From the NCBI GenBank assembly GCA_017534885.1, contig JAFXVR010000050.1, positions 24,903 to 88,902 on the forward strand: a stretch of 64,000 bases of DNA. The letters run 5' to 3'. This stretch comes from Clostridia bacterium. Lineage in GTDB: Bacteria > Bacillota > Clostridia > Christensenellales > Aristaeellaceae. Shown in pieces: positions 34,717 through 44,480 of this stretch; position 1 is the first letter of the stretch; every line of letters begins with the position of its first letter. The translations under genes were made by a program, and so were the position numbers. The notes beneath the pieces were generated by a model. That model searched no databases, was not told the DNA's origin, and worked only from the letters and a program-made list of their open reading frames with translations.

Positions 34717-37440
34717 ATGAGCAAGTATCAGGCCTCCGATATGGAGTCAAGATTCAATCCCCAGGCCATTGAGGCCGATCTCTACCGCGACTGGGAGGAG
34801 AGCGGCGCCTTCATCGCCCGCCGGGAGGAGGGCAAAAAGCCCTTCACCATCGTGATGCCCCCGCCCAACATCACCGGACAGCTGCACATGGGCCACGCCA
34901 TGGACAACACCCTCCAGGACGCGGCCATCCGCTATCACCGCATGAAGGGCGATCCCACCCTCTGGCTGCCCGGCACCGACCACGCGGCCATCGCTACCGA
35001 GGTCAAAATCGTGGACGCCATGGCCAAGGAAGGCCTCACCAAGGACATGATCGGCCGCGAGGCTTTCCTGGAGCGGGCCTGGGAGTGGAAGAAACAGTAC
35101 GGCGGACGCATCACCACCCAGCTGCGGCGCATGGGCGCTTCCTGCGACTGGAGCCGCGAGCGCTTCACCATGGACGAGGGCTGCTCCAAGGCCGTGCGAG
35201 AGGTGTTCTGCCGCCTGTATGAGAAGCAGCTGATTTACCGCGGCTGCCGCCTGGTGAACTGGTGCACCCACTGCGGCACTTCCCTGTCCGACGCCGAGGT
35301 GGAATACGAGGAACAGCAGGGCCACTTCTGGCACCTGCTCTACCCGGTGAAGGAAACCGGCGAGATGCTGGAGCTGGCCACCACCCGCCCCGAGACCATG
35401 TTAGGCGACACCGCCGTGGCCATCAACCCGGAGGATGAGCGATACAGGCATCTGCACGGCTGCCACGTGATCCTGCCGCTGCTGAACAAGGAAATCCCCA
35501 TCGTGTGCGACGAGCACGCGGACATGACCAAGGGCACCGGCGTGGTGAAAATCACCCCGGCCCATGACCCCAACGACTATGAGGTGGGCCAGCGCCACAG
35601 CCTTGAGCTGATGCGCGTGTTCACCTACGACGGACACATGACCGGCCCGGAGGACAAGGCGGAAAACGACGCCCTCTTCGCCTCCGGCAAGGCGGCGGTG
35701 GGCGAAGCGCACGTGCTGGACTGCGGCAAGTACGCCGGCATGCCCGTGCTGGAAGCCCGCAAGGCCATTGTGGCCGATCTGGAGGCCGCCGGCCTGCTCA
35801 AGTCCGTGGAGCCCCTGACCCACGAGGTGGGCACCTGCTACCGCTGCCACACCACCGTGGAGCCCATGATCTCCCGGCAGTGGTTCGTGAAGATGAAGCC
35901 CCTGGCCGAGCCCGCCATCGAGGTGGTGAAGAACGGCGGCACGAAGTTTGTGCCCGAGCGCTTCGGCAAGACCTACCTCAACTGGATGGAAAACATCCGC
36001 GACTGGTGCATCAGCCGCCATCTCTGGTGGGGCCACCGCATCCCGGCCTGGCACTGCGCCGACTGCGGCGAGGCCACCGTCAGCCGCGAGGATCCCACCT
36101 GCTGCGCCCACTGCGGCAGCCGGAACATCGAGCAGGATGAGGATGTGCTGGACACCTGGTTCTCCTCCGCCCTCTGGCCCTTCTCGACCCTGGGCTGGCC
36201 TGAGGAGACCGAAGACCTGAAGTACTTCTACCCCACCGACGTGCTGGTGACGGGCTATGACATCATCTTCTTCTGGGTGGCGCGGATGATCTTCTCCGGC
36301 CTGGAGCAGATGGGCCAGACGCCCTTCCACACCGTGCTGATCCACGGTCTGGTGCGCGACGCTCAGGGCCGGAAGATGTCCAAATCCCTGGGCAACGGCG
36401 TGGACCCGCTGGAAATCATCGACGAGTTCGGCGCGGACGCCCTGCGCTTCTCCTTGCTGATGGGCATCAGCCCCGGCAATGACACCCGCTTCACCCGGGA
36501 AAAGCTGGAGGCCGCCCGCAACTTTGCCAACAAGGTGTGGAACGCCAGCCGCTTCGTGCTGCTGAACGTGGACGAGCGCCATCCCATCGACCCGGCCAAG
36601 CTGACCCCCGCCGACAAGTGGATTCTGACCCGCTATCAGGACGCGCTGCGGGACATCAGCCTGCACAACGAAGAGGGCGACTTCGGCCTCTCCGCCAACC
36701 GCATCTATGACTTTGCCTGGTCTGAATTCTGCGACTGGTACATCGAGCTGGCCAAGCCCTGGCTGCTGGGCGAGGACGCCGATGCCAGGCGCAATGTGCA
36801 GGCCGTGCTGCTCTACGTGCTGGAAGGCCTGCTCAAGCTGTTGCACCCCTTCATGCCCTTCCTCACCGAACAGGTGTTCAAGTACCTGCCGGACAGCGAA
36901 GGCTTCCTGATGCTGAAGGCCTGGCCCGCCGCCGATCCCGCGCTGGACTTTGTGCAGGAAGAAAAGGAAATGGCCGGCGTGATGGAGGCCATCCGCGTGA
37001 TCCGCAACCTGCGCAGCGAAATGAACGTGCAGGCCGGCAAGCGCACCAGGCTGATGCTCTTGCCCAAGGAGGGCTGGGCGGAAAGCCTGCGCCACGCCGC
37101 GCCCTACTTCATGCGGCTGGCCGGCGCGAGCCAGGTGGACATCATCTCTGACTCCGCTGAGGTGGCCGAGAAGACCGTCAGCGCCGTGACCGGCTGCTGC
37201 ACCCTGTACATCCCCCTGGGCGATCTGGTGGACTTCGCCAAGGAAATCGCCCGCCTGGAAAAGGAAAAGAAGAACATCGAGGGGGAGATCGCCAGGGCTG
37301 AGGGCAAGCTGAACAATCCCGGCTTCCTGGGCAAGGCCCCGGCCCAGCTGGTGGAGCAGGAGAAGCAGAAGCTGGCCGCGAACCGGGAGAAGGCCGCTAC
37401 CATCGAAAGCCGCATCGCCGAACTGAAGGAACAGGCCTGA
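34717..37440 (+). CDS. valS: Valyl-tRNA synthetase
   Basis: The 907-residue class I synthetase has PPPNITGQLHMGHA (HIGH), KMSKSLGNGVDP (KMSKS) and a long C-terminal coiled coil (residues ~840-905) that binds tRNA. It contains the editing CP1 domain. It charges tRNA-Val. A T-box with a Val specifier lies upstream, and a short membrane protein shares the transcript. The ATG at 34717 follows AAGGAG. Confidence 0.97.
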   Translation: MSKYQASDMESRFNPQAIEADLYRDWEESGAFIARREEGKKPFTIVMPPPNITGQLHMGHAMDNTLQDAAIRYHRMKGDPTLWLPGTDHAAIATEVKIVDAMAKEGLTKDMIGREAFLERAWEWKKQYGGRITTQLRRMGASCDWSRERFTMDEGCSKAVREVFCRLYEKQLIYRGCRLVNWCTHCGTSLSDAEVEYEEQQGHFWHLLYPVKETGEMLELATTRPETMLGDTAVAINPEDERYRHLHGCHVILPLLNKEIPIVCDEHADMTKGTGVVKITPAHDPNDYEVGQRHSLELMRVFTYDGHMTGPEDKAENDALFASGKAAVGEAHVLDCGKYAGMPVLEARKAIVADLEAAGLLKSVEPLTHEVGTCYRCHTTVEPMISRQWFVKMKPLAEPAIEVVKNGGTKFVPERFGKTYLNWMENIRDWCISRHLWWGHRIPAWHCADCGEATVSREDPTCCAHCGSRNIEQDEDVLDTWFSSALWPFSTLGWPEETEDLKYFYPTDVLVTGYDIIFFWVARMIFSGLEQMGQTPFHTVLIHGLVRDAQGRKMSKSLGNGVDPLEIIDEFGADALRFSLLMGISPGNDTRFTREKLEAARNFANKVWNASRFVLLNVDERHPIDPAKLTPADKWILTRYQDALRDISLHNEEGDFGLSANRIYDFAWSEFCDWYIELAKPWLLGEDADARRNVQAVLLYVLEGLLKLLHPFMPFLTEQVFKYLPDSEGFLMLKAWPAADPALDFVQEEKEMAGVMEAIRVIRNLRSEMNVQAGKRTRLMLLPKEGWAESLRHAAPYFMRLAGASQVDIISDSAEVAEKTVSAVTGCCTLYIPLGDLVDFAKEIARLEKEKKNIEGEIARAEGKLNNPGFLGKAPAQLVEQEKQKLAANREKAATIESRIAELKEQA

Positions 37441-37547
37441 GGGAAGAAATCCGGCTTCCCATCCGTTGAATGAGAGAAAGCCGCGGACCCGATGCCCCCG
37501 AAACCCGCCGGGCATCGGGAAGCCGCGGCGATGGAAGGAGACCGATC

Positions 37548-38387
37548 ATGCTGAAAAGACTGCTTGCGCTGTTCCTGATCTTGTCGCTGACCGTCAGCCT
37601 GGCCGGAGCGGAAGCGCCCGCGCAGATGGAAATCGCCGACGCTCTTTCCTTCGCCCGGAGCTTCTTTGAGCGGAGCGAGATCGCCGGTCAGGCCCCCGCA
37701 ATGACCCTGAACCGGGACGACGACTGCTGGGTCTGCGAGGCCGCGCCCTCGGAGGGAAAGGACAAGGGCTTCCTCCTGATCTTTGACGACAGCGGCCGGG
37801 TGCACCGCTACCAGAACCTGCAGTACGCGCTGCCGGAGATCCCCGCGGCTGCAAACAGCTGGCGCACCGGCACGGAAGGCCTGCTGACCGGGGACGCGCT
37901 GGATGAGATTTCCACAGCGGTGGACCGGCTGCTGATGGACACCCGGGGCTGGGGCTACAACGTCACCGGCGTGTCTGCCGATATCGGAGACGGTCTGTAT
38001 CTGCTCACCCTGGACGATTTCCTGTCCTACGCCCTGGTGTCCTACACCCCTGACAGCTGCGTGATCGCGGCATACGGGGACCTGGAGACCTCTCACGGCG
38101 CCTATGACAGCGGCCTCACCCGCAATCAGGCCATCGCCATCGCAAGACTGACCGCAGAGGCCAAATATGGGCTGACCGCGACGGACATCGCTGTGGGCCA
38201 GGCGGACTTTGAGGTCAGCGACCCGGAGCGCTACTTTGTTGACGGGCCCATGCCCCTGCCCTACTGGTTTGTGGTGCTGCTGGACAGCCCCGACCAGGAG
38301 ACAGCCGGGGAATACTGCTTCCTCATCGATGCCGCCACCGGCGAGGCGCTGTACAGCACCGACCCGGAAAACGGCGCCAGCGGCTGA
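37548..38387 (+). CDS. Exported PepSY-like protein
   Basis: The 279-residue protein has a signal peptide (KRLLALFLILSLTVSLAGAEA). It ends GEYCFLIDAATGEALYST, a PepSY-like terminal strand. The body has weak repeats of the same kind. GGAAGGAG precedes the ATG at 37548. It is a relative in style of the 38402 and 19466-20581 genes. Function unknown. Confidence 0.6.
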   Translation: MLKRLLALFLILSLTVSLAGAEAPAQMEIADALSFARSFFERSEIAGQAPAMTLNRDDDCWVCEAAPSEGKDKGFLLIFDDSGRVHRYQNLQYALPEIPAAANSWRTGTEGLLTGDALDEISTAVDRLLMDTRGWGYNVTGVSADIGDGLYLLTLDDFLSYALVSYTPDSCVIAAYGDLETSHGAYDSGLTRNQAIAIARLTAEAKYGLTATDIAVGQADFEVSDPERYFVDGPMPLPYWFVVLLDSPDQETAGEYCFLIDAATGEALYSTDPENGASG

Positions 38388-38401
38388 GGGAAGCATTGGT
38401 G

Positions 38402-39355
38402 ATGAAGCGATTGATCCCGCTTTTGATCCTTCTCACTATGATACTGCTGCCCGGCTCCGCGCCGGCGGAAACCCTGATTCCCGATGAAGTGACCGCGGCC
38501 ATCCGGGATCTCCAGTCTGAAGGCTGGATACCTGCTGACCTGGCCATCCGGTGCACAGAGACGAACAATTACTGGAAGGCTAACTTGTTCTCAGCATTCG
38601 GAACGTCATTCGCGCAGGTGAGGGTGGATCGGCTGTCGCATTACGGCCTGATCTATTTCCGCCGCACGGATTGCCAGCTGCCGCCTCTACCAACGGAAGA
38701 AAAAGTGAATGACTCATTCAGCACAGCGATGAGACCTTACGTCTCTGCGGCAGATGAGATCATCCATGCGTTTCTCCCGGCAGAATACAGGTTTGATGAC
38801 TACTGGGACGCAGATATCCTGTACGAACCGTCGGAAAACACCGGAGTATACACGTGCACGCTCCACGATGAGCTAGGCGCCGTTATCATTCTGCAGGTGC
38901 CGGAGCAGCCTGACGGACAGCCGACGCTGTTGGCCTATATCGATCTTGTATCCAATGGTTATTCGGGCTATGATGGTTATCTGACCTTGCATGACGCGCA
39001 GACAGTTGCGCTGGATGCCGTTCAGACCGTCTATGGCAATGAGACGGCAAAGCACCTCCTGCCCTCATCCGACTGTTGCATGTTTGTCTGCGATTACTTC
39101 CTGTACTTCATCGGTGACAACTGTCCCGAATCGGGTGAAGGCCCGTTCTGGTTTATCAGCTTTTACGACAGAAGAAGCTATGAGGATCAAGCGTATTCCG
39201 GTAAAAGCTTTACAGATGAAGAAGAAGCACAGCTGCTGTCAGACATATCCGATGAACCGCAATACCCTAACCCTGAAAAACAGTTTTCAACCTATACAGT
39301 CATTCTGGACGCAGAGACCGGTGAGGTGTACACCCTACATGGAGCCGTCGGCTGA
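38402..39355 (+). CDS. Exported protein with PepSY-like C-terminus
   Basis: The ~317-residue protein has a signal peptide (KRLIPLLILLTMILLPGSAPA) and ends FSTYTVILDAETGEVYTLHG. It starts 14 bases after the previous stop; an alternative TTG start at 38396 is closer to the GAGGG. It contains two Cys-Cys region pairs. Its base composition is less GC-rich toward the 3' half than neighbouring genes. Function unknown. Confidence 0.55.
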   Translation: MKRLIPLLILLTMILLPGSAPAETLIPDEVTAAIRDLQSEGWIPADLAIRCTETNNYWKANLFSAFGTSFAQVRVDRLSHYGLIYFRRTDCQLPPLPTEEKVNDSFSTAMRPYVSAADEIIHAFLPAEYRFDDYWDADILYEPSENTGVYTCTLHDELGAVIILQVPEQPDGQPTLLAYIDLVSNGYSGYDGYLTLHDAQTVALDAVQTVYGNETAKHLLPSSDCCMFVCDYFLYFIGDNCPESGEGPFWFISFYDRRSYEDQAYSGKSFTDEEEAQLLSDISDEPQYPNPEKQFSTYTVILDAETGEVYTLHGAVG

Positions 39356-39376
39356 TACCCTTCAGGAGCACTGTTC

Positions 39377-40318
39377 ATGAATACATTCCACCACATTCCC
39401 GTCCTCTTTGATGAGGTCATGCATTGGATGGCCCCCCAGCCCGGCGGCGTCTACTGCGACGGAACGCTGGGCGGGGGCGGCCATTCCGAGGGCATTCTGA
39501 CCCGCAGCCAGCCCGGCGGCGCGCTGTACGGCATCGACCGGGACGAAAACGCGATTGAGGCCGCCTCGCGCCGGCTGGAGCGCTTTGAGGGTTTCCACGC
39601 CATCCGGGGCAACTTCCACGACGCAAAAGCCCTGCTGGAAGCCGCCGGCGCGCCTGCGCTGGACGGAGCCCTGCTGGACTTGGGCGTCAGCTCTCCCCAG
39701 CTGGATGAGGCGGCCCGCGGCTTTTCCTACCACGAGGACGCCCCCCTGGACATGCGCATGGACGCCGCCCAGGAGCTGACCGCCGCCGATCTGCTGAACA
39801 CATCAGACGAGGCGGAAATCACCCGCATACTCAGGGAATACGGCGAGGAGAAGTGGGCGGCCCGCATCGCGCAGTTCATCTGCGAGCGCCGCAAGACCCG
39901 GCCGCTGGCCACCACTCTTGACCTGGTTCAATGCGTGGACGCCGCCATCCCCAAAGCCGTGCGCCGCAAGGATGAAGGCCATCCCGCCCGCCGCACCTTC
40001 CAGGCCGTGCGCATCGCGGTCAACGATGAGCTGGCCCCGCTGGATCAGGCGCTCTGCGACCTGATGGACTGCCTGAAGCCCGGCGGAAGGCTGCTGGTGA
40101 TCACCTTCCACTCGCTGGAGGATCGCATCGTCAAGCGCTGTTTCCAGCGGTTTCAGAACCCCTGCACCTGCCCGCCCCGCCTGCCCGTGTGTGTCTGCGG
40201 CAAAAAGCCCGTCGCCCGCGTCCTGGGAGGCGGCGCCATCTCCCCCGCCGAGGACGAGCTCGCCCGGAATCCCCGCGCCCGCAGCGCCAAGCTGCGTGTC
40301 GCCGAAAAGCTGGGCTGA
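39377..40318 (+). CDS. rsmH: 16S rRNA (cytosine-1402 N4)-methyltransferase
   Basis: The 313-residue protein has the RsmH/MraW motifs: HHIPVLFDEVM, GTLGGGGHSEGIL (SAM loop), LLDLGVSSPQLD, and a helical insertion with FQAVRIAVNDEL. It methylates C1402 of 16S rRNA, together with RsmI (also in this window). It is usually in the dcw cluster next to mraZ and ftsL; here it stands alone after secreted genes. Confidence 0.96.
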   Translation: MNTFHHIPVLFDEVMHWMAPQPGGVYCDGTLGGGGHSEGILTRSQPGGALYGIDRDENAIEAASRRLERFEGFHAIRGNFHDAKALLEAAGAPALDGALLDLGVSSPQLDEAARGFSYHEDAPLDMRMDAAQELTAADLLNTSDEAEITRILREYGEEKWAARIAQFICERRKTRPLATTLDLVQCVDAAIPKAVRRKDEGHPARRTFQAVRIAVNDELAPLDQALCDLMDCLKPGGRLLVITFHSLEDRIVKRCFQRFQNPCTCPPRLPVCVCGKKPVARVLGGGAISPAEDELARNPRARSAKLRVAEKLG

Positions 40319-40352
40319 GCCGACCCGGATTTCTGAAACTTTTTCCGTTTTG

Positions 40353-40377
40353 AAGGCGCTTTCCCGGCGCCTTTTCC
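40353..40377 (+). terminator. Intrinsic terminator after rsmH
   Basis: AAGGCGC pairs with GCGCCTT around a 7-base loop, followed by TTTCC. It lies 35 bases after the stop. Confidence 0.6.
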
Positions 40378-40550
40378 TGTGCAAACCTGCCTGAAGCCCT
40401 TGTGCGGAGCGGCTTTCGCCGGTTCATCCATCCATCGGAAAAAAGTTGAAAAAGAATCGAAAGCTTAAAGGTTTCTTCAAGGTTGGGGCGATATGATGAT
40501 GCCGTCGAAGGGAACGACCCCTTCGGAAATCAAAGCAGGAGGTTATCCAA

Positions 40551-42521
40551 ATGAAGCACCTGAAAAAAACCCTGGCCCTGTCATTGACAGCCTGTATGCT
40601 CATGACGGCCACCGCTTCCCTGGCGGAAAACAATACCGATGCCATTTCCCAGCCGACTGTGCAGCAGACCGTCAGCCAGCAAGGCGGTGGCCATGGCCGC
40701 CGCGACCAGCAGACCCCGCCCCAGCAGCCTGACCAGAACAACGATAACGACGACCAGACTCCCCCTGAACAGCCCGACAACAATCAGAACAACAACCGCC
40801 GCAATCCCCCGCAGCGGCCTAACCGGAATGACAATGACCGCCGCAATCCGCCCCAGCAGCCCGATCAGAACAACGACAATGACGAGCAGACTCCGCCCGA
40901 ACAGCCCGATCAGAACAACGATAACGACGAGCAGACTCCCCCTGAGCAGCCCGATCAGAACAACGACAATGACGAGCAGACTCCGCCCGAGCAGCCCGAC
41001 AATGACCAGAACAACAACCGCCGCAATCCCCCGCAGCGGCCTAACCGGAATGACAATGACCGCCGCAATCCGCCCCAGCAGCCCGATCAGAACAACGACA
41101 ATGACGAGCAGACTCCCCCTGAACAGCCCGACAACAACCAGAACAACAACCGCCGCAATCCCCCGCAGCGGCCCAACCGCAATGACAACGACCGCCGCAC
41201 CCCGCCTCAGCAGCCCGACCAGTACAACGACAATGACCAGCAGACCCCGCCCGAACAGCCCGACCAGAACGGCGATGGCGAGATGATCCCGCCTGAGCGC
41301 CCCGAAGGCGATGACAGCGACCGTCCCACCCCGCCCGACGGCCAGGGCCCGGACGGCATGGGCGGCCCCGGCGGCGACAACAGCGCCCCCACCTCCCGTG
41401 ACGCGGCCAATGTGTTGACCGAGAACAGCACCGGCGCCTCCTACACCTCCACCGCGGACGGTGAAAACGCGGTGCTGGTCAGCGGCGGCGCAGTCACCCT
41501 CAGCGGCAGCGACGTCAGCAAGACCGGCTCCAGCAGCGGTGACAGCGCGGACTTCTACGGCGTGAACGCGGCCGTGCTCGCCACCGACGGCGCAAGCCTG
41601 GTGATCGAAGGCGGCTCCGTCACCTCCGACGGCAGCCACGCCAACGGCATCTTCTCCTACGGCAGCGGCACCTCCGTCACCGTTTCCGACACTTCCATCA
41701 CCACCTCCGGCAGCTGCTCCGGCGGCCTGATGACCACTGGCGGCGCGTCCATGACCGCCACCAACGTCATCGTGTCCACCTCCGGCAACTCCTCCGCGGC
41801 CATCCGCTCCGACCGGGGCGGCGGCACCGTGACCGTGACTGGCGGCAGCTTTGAAACCGCCGGCGTCGGCTCCCCCGCCATCTATTCCACCGCGGCCATC
41901 TCCGTGTCCGACGCCACCCTTTCCGCCAGCAATTCCGAGGCCGTGGTCATCGAGGGCGGCAACTCCGTCAGCCTCAGCGGCGTGACCATCAGCGGCAGCA
42001 ACGCCACCCTCAACGGCCAGTCCACCCAGAGCACCAACGTGCTCATCTACCAGTCCATGTCCGGCGACGCGGCTGAAGGCAATTCCACCTTCACCATGAA
42101 CGGCGGCAGCATGACTGCCCTGACCGGCAGCATGTTCCATGTGACCAACGTCACCACCACCATCGACCTGAACGGCGTCGACTTCATCTATGCGGAGGAC
42201 AGCGATGTGTTCCTCTCCGCAACAGCCGACTCCTGGGGCAGCGCCGGCCGCAACGGCGGCAGCGCTACCGTCAACCTCACCAGCCAGAGCGTCAGCGGCA
42301 GGATCGAGGTGGATGAAGTCTCCTCCGTCAGCCTGAACCTCGCTGAGAGCTCCAGCTACACAGGCGCCATCTCCTCCACCGGAACGGTCAGCGTGACCAT
42401 CGCGGAGGGCTCCACCTGGACCCTGACCGGCGACAGCTATGTCACTTCCTTCACCGGCGACCTGAGCAGCGTCAACCTGAACGGCTACACCCTGTATGTG
42501 GACGGCGTCGCTGTCAACTGA
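40551..42521 (+). CDS. Secreted repeat-rich protein with C-terminal beta-helix-like domain
   Basis: This 656-residue protein has a signal peptide. Residues ~45-280 are a low-complexity region of Asn/Asp/Pro/Gln/Arg repeats (PEQPDQNNDNDEQTPP type). Residues ~285-656 are Ser/Thr/Gly-rich with regularly spaced VTVSG/ISVSDATL-like strands, suggesting a right-handed parallel beta-helix. AGGAGG precedes the ATG. It is probably a cell-surface or released adhesive protein. No anchor motif (LPXTG) is seen at the C-terminus, which ends GYTLYVDGVAVN. Confidence 0.8.
   Translation: MKHLKKTLALSLTACMLMTATASLAENNTDAISQPTVQQTVSQQGGGHGRRDQQTPPQQPDQNNDNDDQTPPEQPDNNQNNNRRNPPQRPNRNDNDRRNPPQQPDQNNDNDEQTPPEQPDQNNDNDEQTPPEQPDQNNDNDEQTPPEQPDNDQNNNRRNPPQRPNRNDNDRRNPPQQPDQNNDNDEQTPPEQPDNNQNNNRRNPPQRPNRNDNDRRTPPQQPDQYNDNDQQTPPEQPDQNGDGEMIPPERPEGDDSDRPTPPDGQGPDGMGGPGGDNSAPTSRDAANVLTENSTGASYTSTADGENAVLVSGGAVTLSGSDVSKTGSSSGDSADFYGVNAAVLATDGASLVIEGGSVTSDGSHANGIFSYGSGTSVTVSDTSITTSGSCSGGLMTTGGASMTATNVIVSTSGNSSAAIRSDRGGGTVTVTGGSFETAGVGSPAIYSTAAISVSDATLSASNSEAVVIEGGNSVSLSGVTISGSNATLNGQSTQSTNVLIYQSMSGDAAEGNSTFTMNGGSMTALTGSMFHVTNVTTTIDLNGVDFIYAEDSDVFLSATADSWGSAGRNGGSATVNLTSQSVSGRIEVDEVSSVSLNLAESSSYTGAISSTGTVSVTIAEGSTWTLTGDSYVTSFTGDLSSVNLNGYTLYVDGVAVN
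40690..41290 (+). repeat. Low-complexity DNA repeats inside the surface-protein gene
   Basis: Degenerate 45-bp units (encoding QNNDNDEQTPPEQPD) are mixed with longer blocks. One exact repeat of about 110 bp occurs at 40785-40894 and 41007-41116 (offset 222 bp, 74 codons). Such repeats expand and contract by slippage or recombination. Confidence 0.85.
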
Positions 42522-42534
42522 AACCCAAATCAAA

Positions 42535-42565
42535 GGGAAGCGGCTTTGCTTCTTCACCGCTTCCC
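42535..42565. terminator. Putative terminator between convergent genes
   Basis: GGGAAGCGG pairs with CCGCTTCCC. On the minus strand it is followed by a T-rich stretch, fitting the sufB-like gene; on the plus strand it lies after the surface-protein stop. Confidence 0.55.
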
Positions 42566-42614
42566 TCTCCAATAGAAGGGGGTCTGCGCATCAAACGGCG
42601 CAGGCTCCTTTATG

Positions 42615-43541
42615 TTATTTCAGGAATCCGTTGATGATCTGCTCCTCGGCCTCCTGCTCGGTCAGGCCTAGGGTCATCAGCTTGATCAGCTGCTCGCCGG
42701 CAATCTTGCCGATGGCGGCCTCGTGCACCAGGGCGGCGTCCACATTGTTGGCCTCCAGGCCGGGCACCGCGAGGATGCGCCCCTGATCCATGATGATGGA
42801 ATCGCACTCGGTGTGGCCGTTGCAGGCGGCGTTGCCCACCAGCTTGGCGTCAAACTTCTGGTAGGAGTGATCCCTCGCCACAGAGCGGGACACCACGTCC
42901 GCGCTGGCTCCCTCGCCGTTCAGGTGCACGGTGTAGGTGCTGATGGCGCGCTGATCGCCGTGGGTCATCAGCCGCTCCCGCACCACCAGGCGGGCGCCCG
43001 CCGCCAGCTCGGCGATGGTGGCGCGCTCGGTGTCGTCCACGCCCTTGATCTGCACCATCTCCATCTCGACGCTGCTGCCCTCCTCCTGATAGACCTCGGT
43101 CACAGGATTCAGGATGCGCTTGCCCGCGCCGCTGCCGGAGCCGTAGTGCTTTTCCACATAGCGGATGTGCGCGCCTTTGCCCACGTAGAAGCGGTGGATG
43201 CCGTCGTGCTGGCTGTCCTGATTGCCGCAGTTGTCGATGCCGCAGCCGGCCACAATCACCACATCCGCGCCCTCGCCGATGAAGAAGTCGTTGTACACCA
43301 CTTCCTTCAGGCCGCTCTGGGTCATCACCACGGGGATGTGCACACTCTCGTTCTTCGTGCCGGGCTTGATGCGGATCTCCAGGCCGCTGACCTCCGTCTT
43401 GGGGACGATCTCAATGTTGGCGGTGGACTGCCTCCCGGCGGACTGGCTGTTGGCGCGGATATTGTACGCGCCCTCGGGCACCGCGTGGAGATCAGCCACC
43501 TCCAGCAGCAGCCGCTTCTGCATTTCATCCAGCTTCATCAT
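42615..43541 (-). CDS. Short SufB/SmsB-like Fe-S scaffold protein
   Basis: The 308-residue protein has a SufB/SufD-type beta-helix: GADVVIVAGCGIDNCG, then HIRYVEKHYGSGSG, and the C-terminal NVDAALVHEAAIGKIAGEQL with a Glu in the HEA motif. It is shorter than classic SufB (about 470) and lacks a separate SufD partner. This matches the minimal SufBC-like (SMS) systems described in archaea and anaerobic bacteria. Its ATG at 43541 overlaps the stop of the ATPase gene, so coupling is likely. Confidence 0.85.
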   Translation of the reverse strand: MMKLDEMQKRLLLEVADLHAVPEGAYNIRANSQSAGRQSTANIEIVPKTEVSGLEIRIKPGTKNESVHIPVVMTQSGLKEVVYNDFFIGEGADVVIVAGCGIDNCGNQDSQHDGIHRFYVGKGAHIRYVEKHYGSGSGAGKRILNPVTEVYQEEGSSVEMEMVQIKGVDDTERATIAELAAGARLVVRERLMTHGDQRAISTYTVHLNGEGASADVVSRSVARDHSYQKFDAKLVGNAACNGHTECDSIIMDQGRILAVPGLEANNVDAALVHEAAIGKIAGEQLIKLMTLGLTEQEAEEQIINGFLK

Positions 43542-44290
43542 TCCACAATCCCTCCTGACTCACTGTCCAGCGCGCGGCAGGTGCCGATGGCGGAAGTGGT
43601 GCCGATAAGCCCGGGCAGCACGTCCTCCTTCGATCCCTGGGCCGCCACCCGGCCGTCCCGCAGCACGATGATCTCATCGGCTGTGTTCAGGATCCGCTCC
43701 TGATGCGAAATGATGATGATGGAGCGCTCCTTCATGCGCTCGCGCATATCCGTGAACACCTGAATCAGGTTCTGGAAGCTCCACAGGTCGATGCCGGCCT
43801 CGGGCTCGTCAAACACGGTCAGCGCCGCGCCCCGGGCCAGGACGGTGGCGATCTCAATGCGCTTGAGCTCGCCGCCGGACAAACTGGCGTTGATCTCCCG
43901 GCCGATGTAGTCCCTGGCGCACAGGCCGACCCTCGAGAGATAGCTGCAGGCTTCAGACACGGAAACCTGCCTGCCCGACGCGATGCGGATCAGATCCAGC
44001 ACCTGCAGCCCCTTGAAGCGCACGGGCTGCTGGAAGGCAAAGGCGATGCCCGCCCGGGCCCGCTCGGTCACGCCCCAGGAGGTGATGTCCTCGCCCCTGA
44101 AAAAGATCTGGCCATCGGTGGGCTTCTCTATGCCCGCAATCAGCCGCGCCAAAGTGGATTTGCCGCCGCCGTTGGGCCCGGTGATGACCGTCAGCCGGCC
44201 CTCGGGCAGCTTCAGGCTGATATCGCGGATGATCTCCTTGTCCTGACCGTCCGCGTCCACCTGAAAAGATACGTTCCTGAGCTCCAGCAT
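43538..44290 (-). CDS. sufC: SufC-like ABC ATPase of the Fe-S assembly system
   Basis: The 250-residue ABC ATPase has Walker A GPNGGGKST, signature LSGGELKRIEIA and Walker B TVFDEPEAGIDLW. The DEPEAGID sequence is a SufC hallmark. It supplies ATP for Fe-S cluster assembly with the short SufB-like protein. No SufS, SufU or SufD gene is adjacent. The operon is only these two genes in the window. Confidence 0.88.
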   Translation of the reverse strand: MLELRNVSFQVDADGQDKEIIRDISLKLPEGRLTVITGPNGGGKSTLARLIAGIEKPTDGQIFFRGEDITSWGVTERARAGIAFAFQQPVRFKGLQVLDLIRIASGRQVSVSEACSYLSRVGLCARDYIGREINASLSGGELKRIEIATVLARGAALTVFDEPEAGIDLWSFQNLIQVFTDMRERMKERSIIIISHQERILNTADEIIVLRDGRVAAQGSKEDVLPGLIGTTSAIGTCRALDSESGGIVE

Positions 44291-44480
44291 GCCTGCTGTA
44301 CCTCGCTTTCAGCCTGAGTGATGTTGCCGCGGGTCTCCCCCACGGCCTGCCATGGGCAGATACACCTTCCCTATTTCGCCGTCTGCGCAGGTTTTCCTGC
44401 CTGCGTTCCGTTTGAAAAACCGCTGCCGCCGAATTAATCAGTGAAGGAAGCATATATTGTTAAATATTTGTCATTTGCTA

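Noticed and set aside
35401..37515. Minus-strand frame of 704 codons opposite valS
   Set aside because: Shadow of valS caused by codon bias; no family features.
40690..41290. CRISPR-like repeats
   Set aside because: Units are in frame, degenerate, with no spacer-like variation, and are inside a protein gene.
40581..42572. Minus-strand frame of 663 codons opposite the surface-protein gene
   Set aside because: It mirrors a repetitive GC-rich gene; the antisense has no SD, no signal peptide and only low-complexity Gly/Val/Ala content.
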